Notes under the pieces: generated by a model
Databases searched by the model: none
Seen by the model: only the letters and a program-made list of their open reading frames with translations
Told to the model about the DNA's origin: nothing
DNA from: Marinomonas sp. TW1
GTDB taxonomy: Bacteria; Pseudomonadota; Gammaproteobacteria; Pseudomonadales; Marinomonadaceae
Length of the DNA: 64,000 bases
Direction of reading: 5' to 3'
Assembly: GCF_001625355.1 (NCBI RefSeq)
Contig: NZ_JSEE01000014.1
Coordinates: forward strand, 1 to 64,000
Shown: positions 9,711-17,628 of the stretch, in pieces
Layout of the letters: every line of letters starts with the position of its first letter
How positions within the stretch are numbered: position 1 is the first letter of the stretch
Translations under genes and position numbers: made by a program

Positions 9711-10480
9711 CAGCGGGTACCTCGCTCCGTTTTAGTGACAACAAATAAAGAGAAATACGGCCCGGCGTTGTCTTCCAACTGACTCACGTCTTCGACAATT
9801 CTCTCATTATCACGACCAATGTATTCCAAATACTTCGCTTCTTGTAAACGCTGAGTTTTACGCAATGCAGTGAGGATTTTTGGTCGCGCGCGACCCGCTT
9901 TCATGATGACGACCGTGTCATGCTCCGCCAAAGCGGTATCAATCTGTTTGGCGGAATGACGACCACTGACCACAGCAAAGGATTCCTTCAATACGGTTAA
10001 CGGATGACGCAAAGCCGATGCCGCCGCATTAATGGAAGAAACGCCTGGCACCACCTGACATTCAAATGAATCGGTAATGCGCTCTAAAAGATACGCAAAT
10101 GAGCCAAAAAACAGTGGATCGCCTTCGCATAAAAACACCACATCTAGCCCTTTTTCTAAGGCTTGGGTGATGCGCTTAGCACCATCATCATAAGCTTGAT
10201 TAGCTAACGCTCTATCCGTCGACATCGGCATTTTGATGGCGATTTCTTGCTGTGAATGTTGCACTGCTGAAAAGGCTTCCCGAGCAATACTTTTGGCCTG
10301 AGAGACACCTTGATCATTGGCCAGAAAACTCACTACCTGAGCGTTTTGAATCAAACGTAAGGCTTTCAAAGTAATCAGCTCCGGATCCCCTGGCCCAACC
10401 CCCACACCAATAAATCGACCTATAGTCTGCTTTATTTGCTGATTAGCGATATCCGTCACACCCTTCTCTTTCATTGTCAT
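9710..10480 (-). CDS. cobI: Precorrin-2 C20-methyltransferase CobI/CbiL
   Basis: SAM-dependent methyltransferase that makes precorrin-3A from precorrin-2. It has the tetrapyrrole methylase fold over 256 residues: the N-terminal glycine-rich GVGVGPGDPELITLKA (about residues 26-41), the SAM-site segment FLCEGDPLFFGSF (about 114-126) and VVPGVSSINAAASAL (about 142-156). The GDPELIT version of the first motif and the overall length fit CobI/CbiL better than CobJ or CobM. It starts 4 bp after cobL and its stop overlaps the cbiG start by one base, so it is surely co-transcribed. Confidence 0.92.
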   Translation of the reverse strand: MTMKEKGVTDIANQQIKQTIGRFIGVGVGPGDPELITLKALRLIQNAQVVSFLANDQGVSQAKSIAREAFSAVQHSQQEIAIKMPMSTDRALANQAYDDGAKRITQALEKGLDVVFLCEGDPLFFGSFAYLLERITDSFECQVVPGVSSINAAASALRHPLTVLKESFAVVSGRHSAKQIDTALAEHDTVVIMKAGRARPKILTALRKTQRLQEAKYLEYIGRDNERIVEDVSQLEDNAGPYFSLFVVTKTERGTR

Positions 10481-10484
10481 TTAA

Positions 10485-11759
10485 CTATCTCATAGCCTTA
10501 TCTACTTTGATGAACTGCCATAAGCTGACTGGCAAGTTTGGTCGATAGAGAGTTTGTCCAGCCAATAACTGCGCTTTAGACACAGCGATTTGTACGCTGG
10601 TTTGCTGCGCGTCTTGAGCTTGCTCTCGGTGTTTGGCGAAGGTACTGATTTGCCATTTGGTGTCTTCCGTCACGGCACTCACCACCAACACACCGTGCGT
10701 TGGCAATAATGACCAAGCTTGATTCAAGAGTGCGTCTAACTCCCCATCACTACCACCAATGAACACCTTATTGGGCGCGGGTAAATCCGGCAAAATGTCT
10801 GGCGCTCGCCCCTTGGTGAGATGCAGGTTTTGCATGACCCCAAATTTTTGCTGATTGGCCTGTAAGCAAGCCCAACGAACATCGTGGTGCTCCACGGCAT
10901 GAATATCAGCATCAGGATGCCAGTAAGCCAACTCGACACTGACTCCGCCACAGCCCGCACCGATGTCCCACACCACGTCTTTAGCCGCTAATTGCATATA
11001 AGACAGAATCATCAAGCGCACTTCTCGCTTAGTAATCATGCCTTTGCCTTCCTCCTTGTCAGTCACAAATAATGCGTCAGCAATGCCGACAGAAGAAGGA
11101 TAAAGGCTGGTCTGAGAAGAAGTGTCCAACACCACCACGTTAAGAGGATCAAAGTTCTGCTGGGATTGGCTGAGTTCATCAGCCTCAAAAGAAGTCATCT
11201 TTTCGTGCGGGTAACCCAAGGCTTCACAGATGGTTATTCTGCTTTTGTTTAACCCAGCCAACACACATTCTTGTGCAATCGCCGTAGGATGACTTTGCCC
11301 ATCGGTTAACAAAATCAGGGTTTTATTGGCCTGCAAATGACGACGCAATGACGGCAATGGTCGCCCATGCAAACTCACCACCTGCGCCTGCTGCAGCGAT
11401 ACCCCCAAACGGTGGCAGGCGACCTGAACACTGGACACATTGGGATAAAAAATCACCTTACTGGTACCGAAGTGTTTCACCAACCAAGTACCAATGCCAT
11501 AAAACAGCGGATCACCGGATGCCAATACAACGACCGTATTGGTGCCTTGCGATTGCCATTGATCAAACTCAGCAGACAACTGTGACAGCTTTGGCAAAAC
11601 TTTCATTTGCCCTGACTGTACATAATCAACGACGGTTTTTTGCTGCCTTGGAGAACCCAGTATCACATCTTGCTCGCCCAAGGAGGCGAAAACAGACTCA
11701 GCCTTAGCATCCAAAGTCGCCTGTTCATTGACGCCTAAGCCCATCACATGAATTTGCAT
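10485..11759 (-). CDS. cobL: Precorrin-6Y C5,15-methyltransferase (decarboxylating) CobL, a CbiE-CbiT fusion
   Basis: Methylates C5 and C15 of the corrin ring and decarboxylates the acetate at C12. The N-terminal half (about 1-200) is a CbiE tetrapyrrole methylase (VMGLGVNEQ, then VVLASGDPLFYGIG). The C-terminal half (about 215-424) is a CbiT-like Rossmann methyltransferase with the SAM loop VWDIGAGCGGVSVELA and IGGSDGELDALL. Length of 424 is normal for the fused CobL. The cobH stop shares one base with its start. Fused CobL is characteristic of the 'aerobic' gene set. Confidence 0.95.
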   Translation of the reverse strand: MQIHVMGLGVNEQATLDAKAESVFASLGEQDVILGSPRQQKTVVDYVQSGQMKVLPKLSQLSAEFDQWQSQGTNTVVVLASGDPLFYGIGTWLVKHFGTSKVIFYPNVSSVQVACHRLGVSLQQAQVVSLHGRPLPSLRRHLQANKTLILLTDGQSHPTAIAQECVLAGLNKSRITICEALGYPHEKMTSFEADELSQSQQNFDPLNVVVLDTSSQTSLYPSSVGIADALFVTDKEEGKGMITKREVRLMILSYMQLAAKDVVWDIGAGCGGVSVELAYWHPDADIHAVEHHDVRWACLQANQQKFGVMQNLHLTKGRAPDILPDLPAPNKVFIGGSDGELDALLNQAWSLLPTHGVLVVSAVTEDTKWQISTFAKHREQAQDAQQTSVQIAVSKAQLLAGQTLYRPNLPVSLWQFIKVDKAMR

Positions 11760-12427
11760 CAGTAGTACTCACCTAAATTACAACGCAATAACGCATTACA
11801 ACTGGCCGAGGTCACCGCACTGCCCCCCATACGCCCCAGTAAGGTAATGCATTCAATACCCAACTCTCGATGCGCTTGCCACAAGGCTTGCTTGGATTCC
11901 GCCGCGCCCACAAACCCCACCGGCATGCCGATGATTAAAGCGGGTTTCGGTGCGCCGTGCGCAATCATTTCTAAGAGGCGAAACAAAGCTGTCGGCGCAT
12001 TACCAATCAAGACCACACTGCCAGCAAGGTGGTCTTGCCAAAGAGACAAGGCCGCCATAGAACGTGTCTCCCCTTCTTGCTTTGCTAACTCAGCAATTTC
12101 TGGGTGATTTAAGAAACATAAAGGCTCTTGCTCTATCATACGCTTGGTCACCCCTTGCTTAACCATTTCCACATCACAGAGAATGTTCGCTTGCTTCGCT
12201 AAGGCGTCACACCCAACTTGCGTAGCTTGCTCACTAAAACGCACCTGTTTCGCCACATCAGGCAAGCCCAAACTGTGTACAATACGCATCACCACTTGCT
12301 GTTGATCCTGATTCCAAGCTGACAGGTCAGTTAGTGCACGAATCTGACGAAAGCTGTCATGCTCAATCGCTTTGGGATCAGGTTGGTACTGAAAGTCGTA
12401 ATCAGAAGAATTCGGTGTTTTTTGCAT
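11759..12427 (-). CDS. cobH: Precorrin-8X methylmutase CobH/CbiC
   Basis: Moves the methyl group from C11 to C12 to give hydrogenobyrinate (or its cobalt form). The 222-residue length fits the family. Visible signature segments are AIEHDSFRQIR (about residues 20-30), containing the usual active-site histidine, ILCDVEMVKQGV (about 82-93), IGNAPTALFRLLEMI and IGMPVGFVGAAESK (about 166-180). It is separated from the upstream cobK by 84 bp, the only real gap in the operon, which holds a short direct repeat. Confidence 0.95.
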   Translation of the reverse strand: MQKTPNSSDYDFQYQPDPKAIEHDSFRQIRALTDLSAWNQDQQQVVMRIVHSLGLPDVAKQVRFSEQATQVGCDALAKQANILCDVEMVKQGVTKRMIEQEPLCFLNHPEIAELAKQEGETRSMAALSLWQDHLAGSVVLIGNAPTALFRLLEMIAHGAPKPALIIGMPVGFVGAAESKQALWQAHRELGIECITLLGRMGGSAVTSASCNALLRCNLGEYY

Positions 12428-12472
12428 ACTATAAGGGTCTTTATTCCAATATGTTGTTATGACGAATGGCCC

Positions 12473-12517
12473 AAACGAAAGGCCATCAATTATGGCAAAA
12501 ACGAAAGGCCATCAATT
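12473..12517. repeat. 19-bp direct repeat between cobH and cobK
   Basis: The 19-bp word AAACGAAAGGCCATCAATT occurs at 12473-12491 and again at 12499-12517, 26 bp apart. The second copy covers the cobK stop codon, so the first looks like a small tandem duplication of the cobK tail. This explains most of the only sizeable gap in the operon. Confidence 0.8.
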
Positions 12518-13276
12518 TCCCCAAGCTTGTTGGCAAGCGTGTAAACAAACGGCTAGGTCATCAAATTCTCTATCGGCTGGCGGTAACGCCGGCCGAGCCT
12601 GCAAATACACAGGCAAATTCAGGTTCCGCGCGGCAACAAGCTTAGCATAGGTTGCTTTACCACCGCTGTTTTTACTGACGATCAGATCAATCTTATGTTG
12701 TGTTAATAAGGCCAGTTCATCCTCATATGCAAAAGGACCAATGGCCTTCAGCCAGAAGACTTTTTCAGGCAAGGGAAACTTGGCAGGTACGGCGGTTCGC
12801 CAGAGTATACTGTCTATTTGGTCTTGATCCGCTATAGACTGCATAAAAGCTTGCGTCATTTGCCCTGCACTTAATAATGGACGTTGATACTTGGTTAATG
12901 CGGCCAAAAGATCGTCTTCACTCTGATAGAAATGCCAATCATCACCTGTTTCCTGTTGCCACGCCGGACGATGAAAACGCCAACAAGGTATGCCCACCTG
13001 CTTCGCGGCCAAGACGGCTTTTTGACTCATATTTTTAGCGTAAGGGTGTGTCACATCGACAATGGCATCAATGGCTAGTCCTTGCTGTGCTTTGTCTTGA
13101 AGGTAATTCCCCAAGCCACCAAACTGAGTAAAGCCACCGACTAGTAACTCACAATCCACTTGAGGAATGCGCACTAACCCCGCCAAACTGTAAATCACAT
13201 GAATACCGGATTGATGCAAAGCATCAGCTAAACGACGTGCATCGGCAGTACCACCTAATAACAGAATGCGCTTCAC
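12512..13276 (-). CDS. cobK: Precorrin-6A reductase CobK/CbiJ
   Basis: NADPH-dependent reductase that makes precorrin-6B (dihydro form) from precorrin-6A. The 254-residue protein begins [20 protein letters not shown], the nucleotide-binding start typical of the family. It also carries [15 protein letters not shown] (about residues 94-108) and [18 protein letters not shown] (about 205-222), both conserved in CobK/CbiJ. The start ATG overlaps the cbiD stop by four bases (ATGA), indicating translational coupling. Confidence 0.94.
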   Translation of the reverse strand: MKRILLLGGTADARRLADALHQSGIHVIYSLAGLVRIPQVDCELLVGGFTQFGGLGNYLQDKAQQGLAIDAIVDVTHPYAKNMSQKAVLAAKQVGIPCWRFHRPAWQQETGDDWHFYQSEDDLLAALTKYQRPLLSAGQMTQAFMQSIADQDQIDSILWRTAVPAKFPLPEKVFWLKAIGPFAYEDELALLTQHKIDLIVSKNSGGKATYAKLVAARNLNLPVYLQARPALPPADREFDDLAVCLHACQQAWGN

Positions 13277-14391
13277 TCGGCTTCATCCTTTGCAAAACCG
13301 ACAAACTGACCTTTGCGATCAATGGCCCACACTTCCAAAGCAATGTGCTCAGGAATGTAACGACGAGCAAAGTTCAACGCTTGGCCGCAAACCGCGTTCG
13401 CTAACGGAAGGTTTTCTTGCTGAGTAAAACTCAAGGCTTCAACACTAGTATTCGCCGCTTTCATGCGTTCCTGTAAGGCATCACTTGCCCCTAAGCTTGC
13501 AGCCAATGTCGCCAAAGCAGGTAAATCAATACTGGAGACTCGACTATTGAGGTCCATGTGCTGTTGCGCCAGCTTACTCATTTTGCCAAAACCGCCACAC
13601 AAACTCAGCTTGGTCAATTGTGGCTGTGGCGAGTTTTCTACTTTGCGAATGTGTTTTAGCACAGCGCCAACAAAATCCCCCATTTCCAACAAAGCCATAT
13701 CGTCTAAGTCATAATGCTCTTTAATGGCCGTTTCGCTAGCATTCCCTGTCGTGGCCGCTATGTGCGTGATGCCGTTAGCGCGCGCCACATCAATACCCTG
13801 ATGAATTGACGCGATATAAGCTGCACAGGAAAAGGGACGCACTATGCCAGTGGTACCTAGAATGGACAATCCACCCTGAATACCCAAGCGTGGATTCATG
13901 GTTTTCAGCGCAATGGCGGCACCATTTTCAATACCAATCGCAACCTTGAAGCCACCTTGATATTGATAAGTCTCGGCAAAGCCTAACAAATGCTCTGTCA
14001 TCATTTGACGCGGCACAGGGTTAATAGCAGGTTCGCCTACCGCCAATACCAAACCGGTTCGCGTCACTGTGCCAACACCTTCTGCCGCATAAAAATGTAC
14101 GCCAGGGTCAGCGCATAAACTCAGTTCGACAAAGATTCTCGCGCCGTGGGTCACATCGGGATCATCCCCTGCGTCCTTAATGGTGCTGGTACGAACGCCA
14201 TTCACTATGGTCTGATAAGATTCGATCATCAGATCAACACGTTTGCCCTTAGGCAATAAGATGCTGACCGTTTCGTCTTGGCGCTGAGCAAATAGGAATT
14301 GCGCCGCCGCCACACAGCAAGCAGTGGCACAACTGCCTGTCGTCAGGCCAGTTCGCAGTGGCGCGTTTTCTTCACCGCTTTCCGGCCACAC
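13273..14391 (-). CDS. cbiD: Cobalt-precorrin-5B C1-methyltransferase CbiD
   Basis: Methylates C1 during corrin ring contraction. The 372-residue protein has the near N-terminal [19 protein letters not shown] (about residues 12-30), [13 protein letters not shown] (about 72-84) and [20 protein letters not shown], all typical of CbiD. It starts with GTG one base after the cobB stop. CbiD belongs to the anaerobic route; its presence beside CobL and a ChlI/ChlD chelatase resembles the mixed set described in Pseudomonas. Confidence 0.95.
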   Translation of the reverse strand: MWPESGEENAPLRTGLTTGSCATACCVAAAQFLFAQRQDETVSILLPKGKRVDLMIESYQTIVNGVRTSTIKDAGDDPDVTHGARIFVELSLCADPGVHFYAAEGVGTVTRTGLVLAVGEPAINPVPRQMMTEHLLGFAETYQYQGGFKVAIGIENGAAIALKTMNPRLGIQGGLSILGTTGIVRPFSCAAYIASIHQGIDVARANGITHIAATTGNASETAIKEHYDLDDMALLEMGDFVGAVLKHIRKVENSPQPQLTKLSLCGGFGKMSKLAQQHMDLNSRVSSIDLPALATLAASLGASDALQERMKAANTSVEALSFTQQENLPLANAVCGQALNFARRYIPEHIALEVWAIDRKGQFVGFAKDEAE

Positions 14392-14392
14392 T

Positions 14393-15751
14393 TTAGCTGG
14401 CCTCGTCCATGCTTACAGAGTTGCCTAAAAAGACTTGCGCTATGGCTTCTGGATTAGATGGAAAGAACAAATGCAAATAACTGGCGGTGAGGCCGCGAGT
14501 TTGATAAATCGCCTCACCCGGTGCTGGGTGTCGTTGACGACGTCCATGAGCCACCGGCGTTGGTGTATTCGCACTGCGTGACCTGTGATGAGCATGGGCG
14601 CGTATTTCTCCTTGCGGCAACACAGCGGTTTGCATACCTTGGCAACCTCGCTTACCACGCATGGCGCCTTGGCCACTAAGAATACCCAACATAGGATAGG
14701 TTTTCTCTTCCAAATCGGTCAGGGTTTCTAGGCTGTATAACATGCCGCCACATTCCGCTAAGATGCCTTTCCCAGATTGATAAAAAGCCTGAATAGCAGC
14801 CTGTATTACCGTGTTCTCGGCTAACGCTTGGGCATGCAATTCTGGGTAGCCACCCGGTAACCAAAGGGCATCGGCTTCAGGCATGCCCTGATCATGCAGT
14901 GGCGAAAAGAACACCAGATTCGCGCCTAACGAGGTCAATGTCACCAAGTTTGCATCGTAAATAAAACTGAAGGCTTCGTCTTTCGCAATAGCGATGGTTT
15001 TTCCCTTTAGCCGCTGAGACACAACGAGAGAAGATTGCGCAGAGAGGCTTTCATCACTGGGCGAAAACGCCACCGCTTTAGGCAAAGACAGCAAAGCATT
15101 ATCTTCTGAAGACTCAAGCCATGTCACGGCGGCTTGAAATTTTTCTTCCAGCTCATGTGAGACTTCATGGGCTTGCACTAAGCCTAAATGCCGCTCTGGC
15201 AAAGTCACGTCCTCATCGCGTTTCAAGCTGGCTAATAGAGGTAAATCACTGGGCAGCGCATCACGAATTAATTGCGCGTGGCGTTCACTACCACAACGAT
15301 TGGCGATCAAACCAGCGACCGTCACGTCTTGACGAAAGTTCGCTAACCCAGTTGCTAACGCTGCGGCTGTTTGTGCCATGCCTTTCACATCCATTACGAT
15401 GGCCATGGGCAAACCAAAACGCGCGGCCAAATCCGCGCTAGAAGGCTCGCCATCAAACATACCCATCGCGCCTTCAACCAAAATCAAATCCGCTTCTAAA
15501 GCCGCTTGATAAAGTTTGTCTTGGCAATACTCTTCACCCGCCATCCAGATATCAAGCTGCTCAACCGGCTGTTGTGATGCTTGCGCCAAGATTTGCGGAT
15601 CCAGATAGTCCGGCCCCGTTTTGAACACACGCACACATTTACCTTGCTGAGTAAAATAGCGAGCCAAGGCGGCGGTAATGGTGGTTTTGCCTTGGTTTGA
15701 CGCCGGCGCAGTCAAAAATAAAGCCGGGCAATAAGCCACAGGTATCGTCAT
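14393..15751 (-). CDS. cobB: Cobyrinate/hydrogenobyrinate a,c-diamide synthase CobB/CbiA
   Basis: ATP- and glutamine-dependent amidation of the a and c side chains. The N-terminal ATP-binding domain (about residues 1-200) carries [17 protein letters not shown] and [10 protein letters not shown]. The C-terminal class I-like glutamine amidotransferase domain (about 250-450) carries [12 protein letters not shown] and the nucleophile segment [10 protein letters not shown]. Length of 452 is normal. The upstream chlID overlaps its start by four bases (ATGA), and cbiD follows after one base. Confidence 0.95.
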   Translation of the reverse strand: MTIPVAYCPALFLTAPASNQGKTTITAALARYFTQQGKCVRVFKTGPDYLDPQILAQASQQPVEQLDIWMAGEEYCQDKLYQAALEADLILVEGAMGMFDGEPSSADLAARFGLPMAIVMDVKGMAQTAAALATGLANFRQDVTVAGLIANRCGSERHAQLIRDALPSDLPLLASLKRDEDVTLPERHLGLVQAHEVSHELEEKFQAAVTWLESSEDNALLSLPKAVAFSPSDESLSAQSSLVVSQRLKGKTIAIAKDEAFSFIYDANLVTLTSLGANLVFFSPLHDQGMPEADALWLPGGYPELHAQALAENTVIQAAIQAFYQSGKGILAECGGMLYSLETLTDLEEKTYPMLGILSGQGAMRGKRGCQGMQTAVLPQGEIRAHAHHRSRSANTPTPVAHGRRQRHPAPGEAIYQTRGLTASYLHLFFPSNPEAIAQVFLGNSVSMDEAS

Positions 15752-17511
15752 AGTTCGGTCTCAAACAAGGAATTTAAAGAAACATAATGGGCATTCAAGG
15801 CGTGGGCAATGTCACGGCCTCGGCCGCGTTTAATCGCAGACACTTCGGTATCAATCAACGCCAACTCTCCTAATAATACCAAATCCGCGACATTAGCTTG
15901 AGTTCGACCATCGGTTAACAAGTAGGTTTGACTGTATAACTCCGACTGCTGTTTATGCTGTTGTCGCAAATAGTTCTGCGCTTGCAATAAGGCATCTCGA
16001 AATGGCGTACCGCCACCAGCGGACACCTCATCCAACCATTTGGCAATGTCTTTTGGCGCGCGGCCTCTGGTCATCAATTCACTAACGCCATCTTGCCCAA
16101 AACCCAATATTGCCAAATCCTCACGGGCTAAGTAGGCCTGCTGTGCAATGTCTAAAATCACGGCTTTAGCCTTGGCCAAGGTATTCTCTTGCAAGGTGGA
16201 CGCAGAGGTATCCAATAAAACCAAATGGAGCACAACCTGCCCTGTCTTCGCCGCCTTAAAATTCAAATGCTTAGGCGGCCACTGTTGAGGCTGACGAGAT
16301 AAACTACGAAACCAGTCCACGCTTTGTGAGACGGTTTGTCCATCATGACGATAGCCGCCACGATGTGACCCTTTAGACTTTCCCGGCGTTACCTCGCGCA
16401 AGCTCTGACTTGTATGGCTAAGGGCTGGTTTGGTCGAAGACAAGGGCACGTGAATGGCTTTATCCGCCGCCAAGTTCTGTGGTGGCATGCTGCCCCATTC
16501 GCCTGGTGTTTGCTCTGATGCCTCGTCTTGTTCTGTCCCTTCGTTCTGCTGAGAAGAGGACTGGCCATGTGAGGGATTAGCCTGTGGTGATTTGCTGGCT
16601 TCGGGTCGACGAGAAGGTGGTGGTGTCGGCGCACTGACATCGTGGCGCCGATGCGCCAACACTAACTCGGCGACCGTTTGCACATCTTCGGTGGTGACAC
16701 TTTGTCGATTACGCCAAGCCGCATGAGCCATGGCGGCGCGCACCCAAACAATGTCGCCACGAACGCCATCAATATTAGCTTGTTGGCAATGTTCAGCAAT
16801 TTTAACTCGCATTTCATCAGGGCAGCGCACCTGCTGTAGTTTTTCTCGTGCCTGCAAAATGCTTTGCTTAAGGTTTCGTTGTTTGTACTTAAAGGCATCG
16901 CAAAACGCACTGGGATCTTGGTCGAACTCATCTCGCAAACGCACAATTTGCACACGCTCTTCAATGCTGTATTGATTGCTAAGATTAACCATGAAGCCAA
17001 ATCGGTCTTTTAACTGCGGACGCAATTCTCCTTCGTCTGGATTCATGGTGCCAATCAATAAAAACTTGGCGTCATGCTGGTGACTTAAACCATCACGTTC
17101 CACTCTATTCACGCCACTGGCCGACACATCTAACAATTGATCGACTAGATGATCCGCCAGCAGATTCACTTCGTCTACATACAAAACGCCACCGTGAGCT
17201 TGGCTCAGCAAACCTGGTTGAAAGGCCACTTGCTTGTCTTGTAACACTTGCTCTAAGTTCAATGCACCCAACAACCTGTCTTCACTCGCGCCCAATGGCA
17301 AGGTAGCAAAAGGCACATCCCCCTCGGCAATAAAGGCGGGCATCACGCCTGCCAAACCACGTGCTAACGTCGATTTGGCCGAGCCTCGCGGACCACTGAT
17401 TAAAACGCCACCAATCAAGGGATTAACCGCATTTAGCAGCAAGGCCAATTTGAGTCGCTCTTGTCCTGCAATCGCGGTGAAAGGGAAGTCAGATGTGCTA
17501 TTTGGTCTCAT
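15748..17511 (-). CDS. Putative metal chelatase ATPase, ChlI-ChlD fusion (cobaltochelatase-type)
   Basis: Two-domain AAA+/VWA protein of the magnesium/cobalt chelatase family, expected to power cobalt insertion with a CobN-type large subunit. The AAA+ part (about 1-290) shows Walker A GPRGSAKSTLARG, the LLGALNLEQVL insert and Walker B GGVLYVDEVNLL. A Ser/Gln/Pro-rich linker (about 290-400) leads to a C-terminal VWA domain with the MIDAS motif DTSAS and GGGTPFRDALL. It is the first gene of the cobalamin operon, 117 bp after the kinase gene. No cobN lies in the window. The pairing with cobalt rests on context. Confidence 0.88.
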   Translation of the reverse strand: MRPNSTSDFPFTAIAGQERLKLALLLNAVNPLIGGVLISGPRGSAKSTLARGLAGVMPAFIAEGDVPFATLPLGASEDRLLGALNLEQVLQDKQVAFQPGLLSQAHGGVLYVDEVNLLADHLVDQLLDVSASGVNRVERDGLSHQHDAKFLLIGTMNPDEGELRPQLKDRFGFMVNLSNQYSIEERVQIVRLRDEFDQDPSAFCDAFKYKQRNLKQSILQAREKLQQVRCPDEMRVKIAEHCQQANIDGVRGDIVWVRAAMAHAAWRNRQSVTTEDVQTVAELVLAHRRHDVSAPTPPPSRRPEASKSPQANPSHGQSSSQQNEGTEQDEASEQTPGEWGSMPPQNLAADKAIHVPLSSTKPALSHTSQSLREVTPGKSKGSHRGGYRHDGQTVSQSVDWFRSLSRQPQQWPPKHLNFKAAKTGQVVLHLVLLDTSASTLQENTLAKAKAVILDIAQQAYLAREDLAILGFGQDGVSELMTRGRAPKDIAKWLDEVSAGGGTPFRDALLQAQNYLRQQHKQQSELYSQTYLLTDGRTQANVADLVLLGELALIDTEVSAIKRGRGRDIAHALNAHYVSLNSLFETEL

Positions 17512-17549
17512 TCAATAGTCCGTGGCTTAGTGCAAAATCATTACTCTGG

Positions 17550-17571
17550 TTGACCTTATCCGCAGGGTCAA
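17550..17571. promoter_or_regulatory. Inverted repeat ahead of the cobalamin operon
   Basis: TTGACC-N10-GGTCAA, a perfect 6-bp inverted repeat, lies 39 bp upstream of the chlID start in a 117-bp gap. It may be an operator or a small hairpin. The gap is too short for a full cobalamin riboswitch and I found no B12-box sequence. Confidence 0.35.
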
Positions 17572-17628
17572 TTTGTGTCAAACGCAAAGCACTCAGTAGA
17601 GGGTGAAAATTCTACATCTAAGATCATT

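Noticed and set aside
17512..17628. Possible cobalamin riboswitch before the cobalamin operon
   Set aside because: The gap is only 117 bp, and no B12-box or multi-stem layout was seen.
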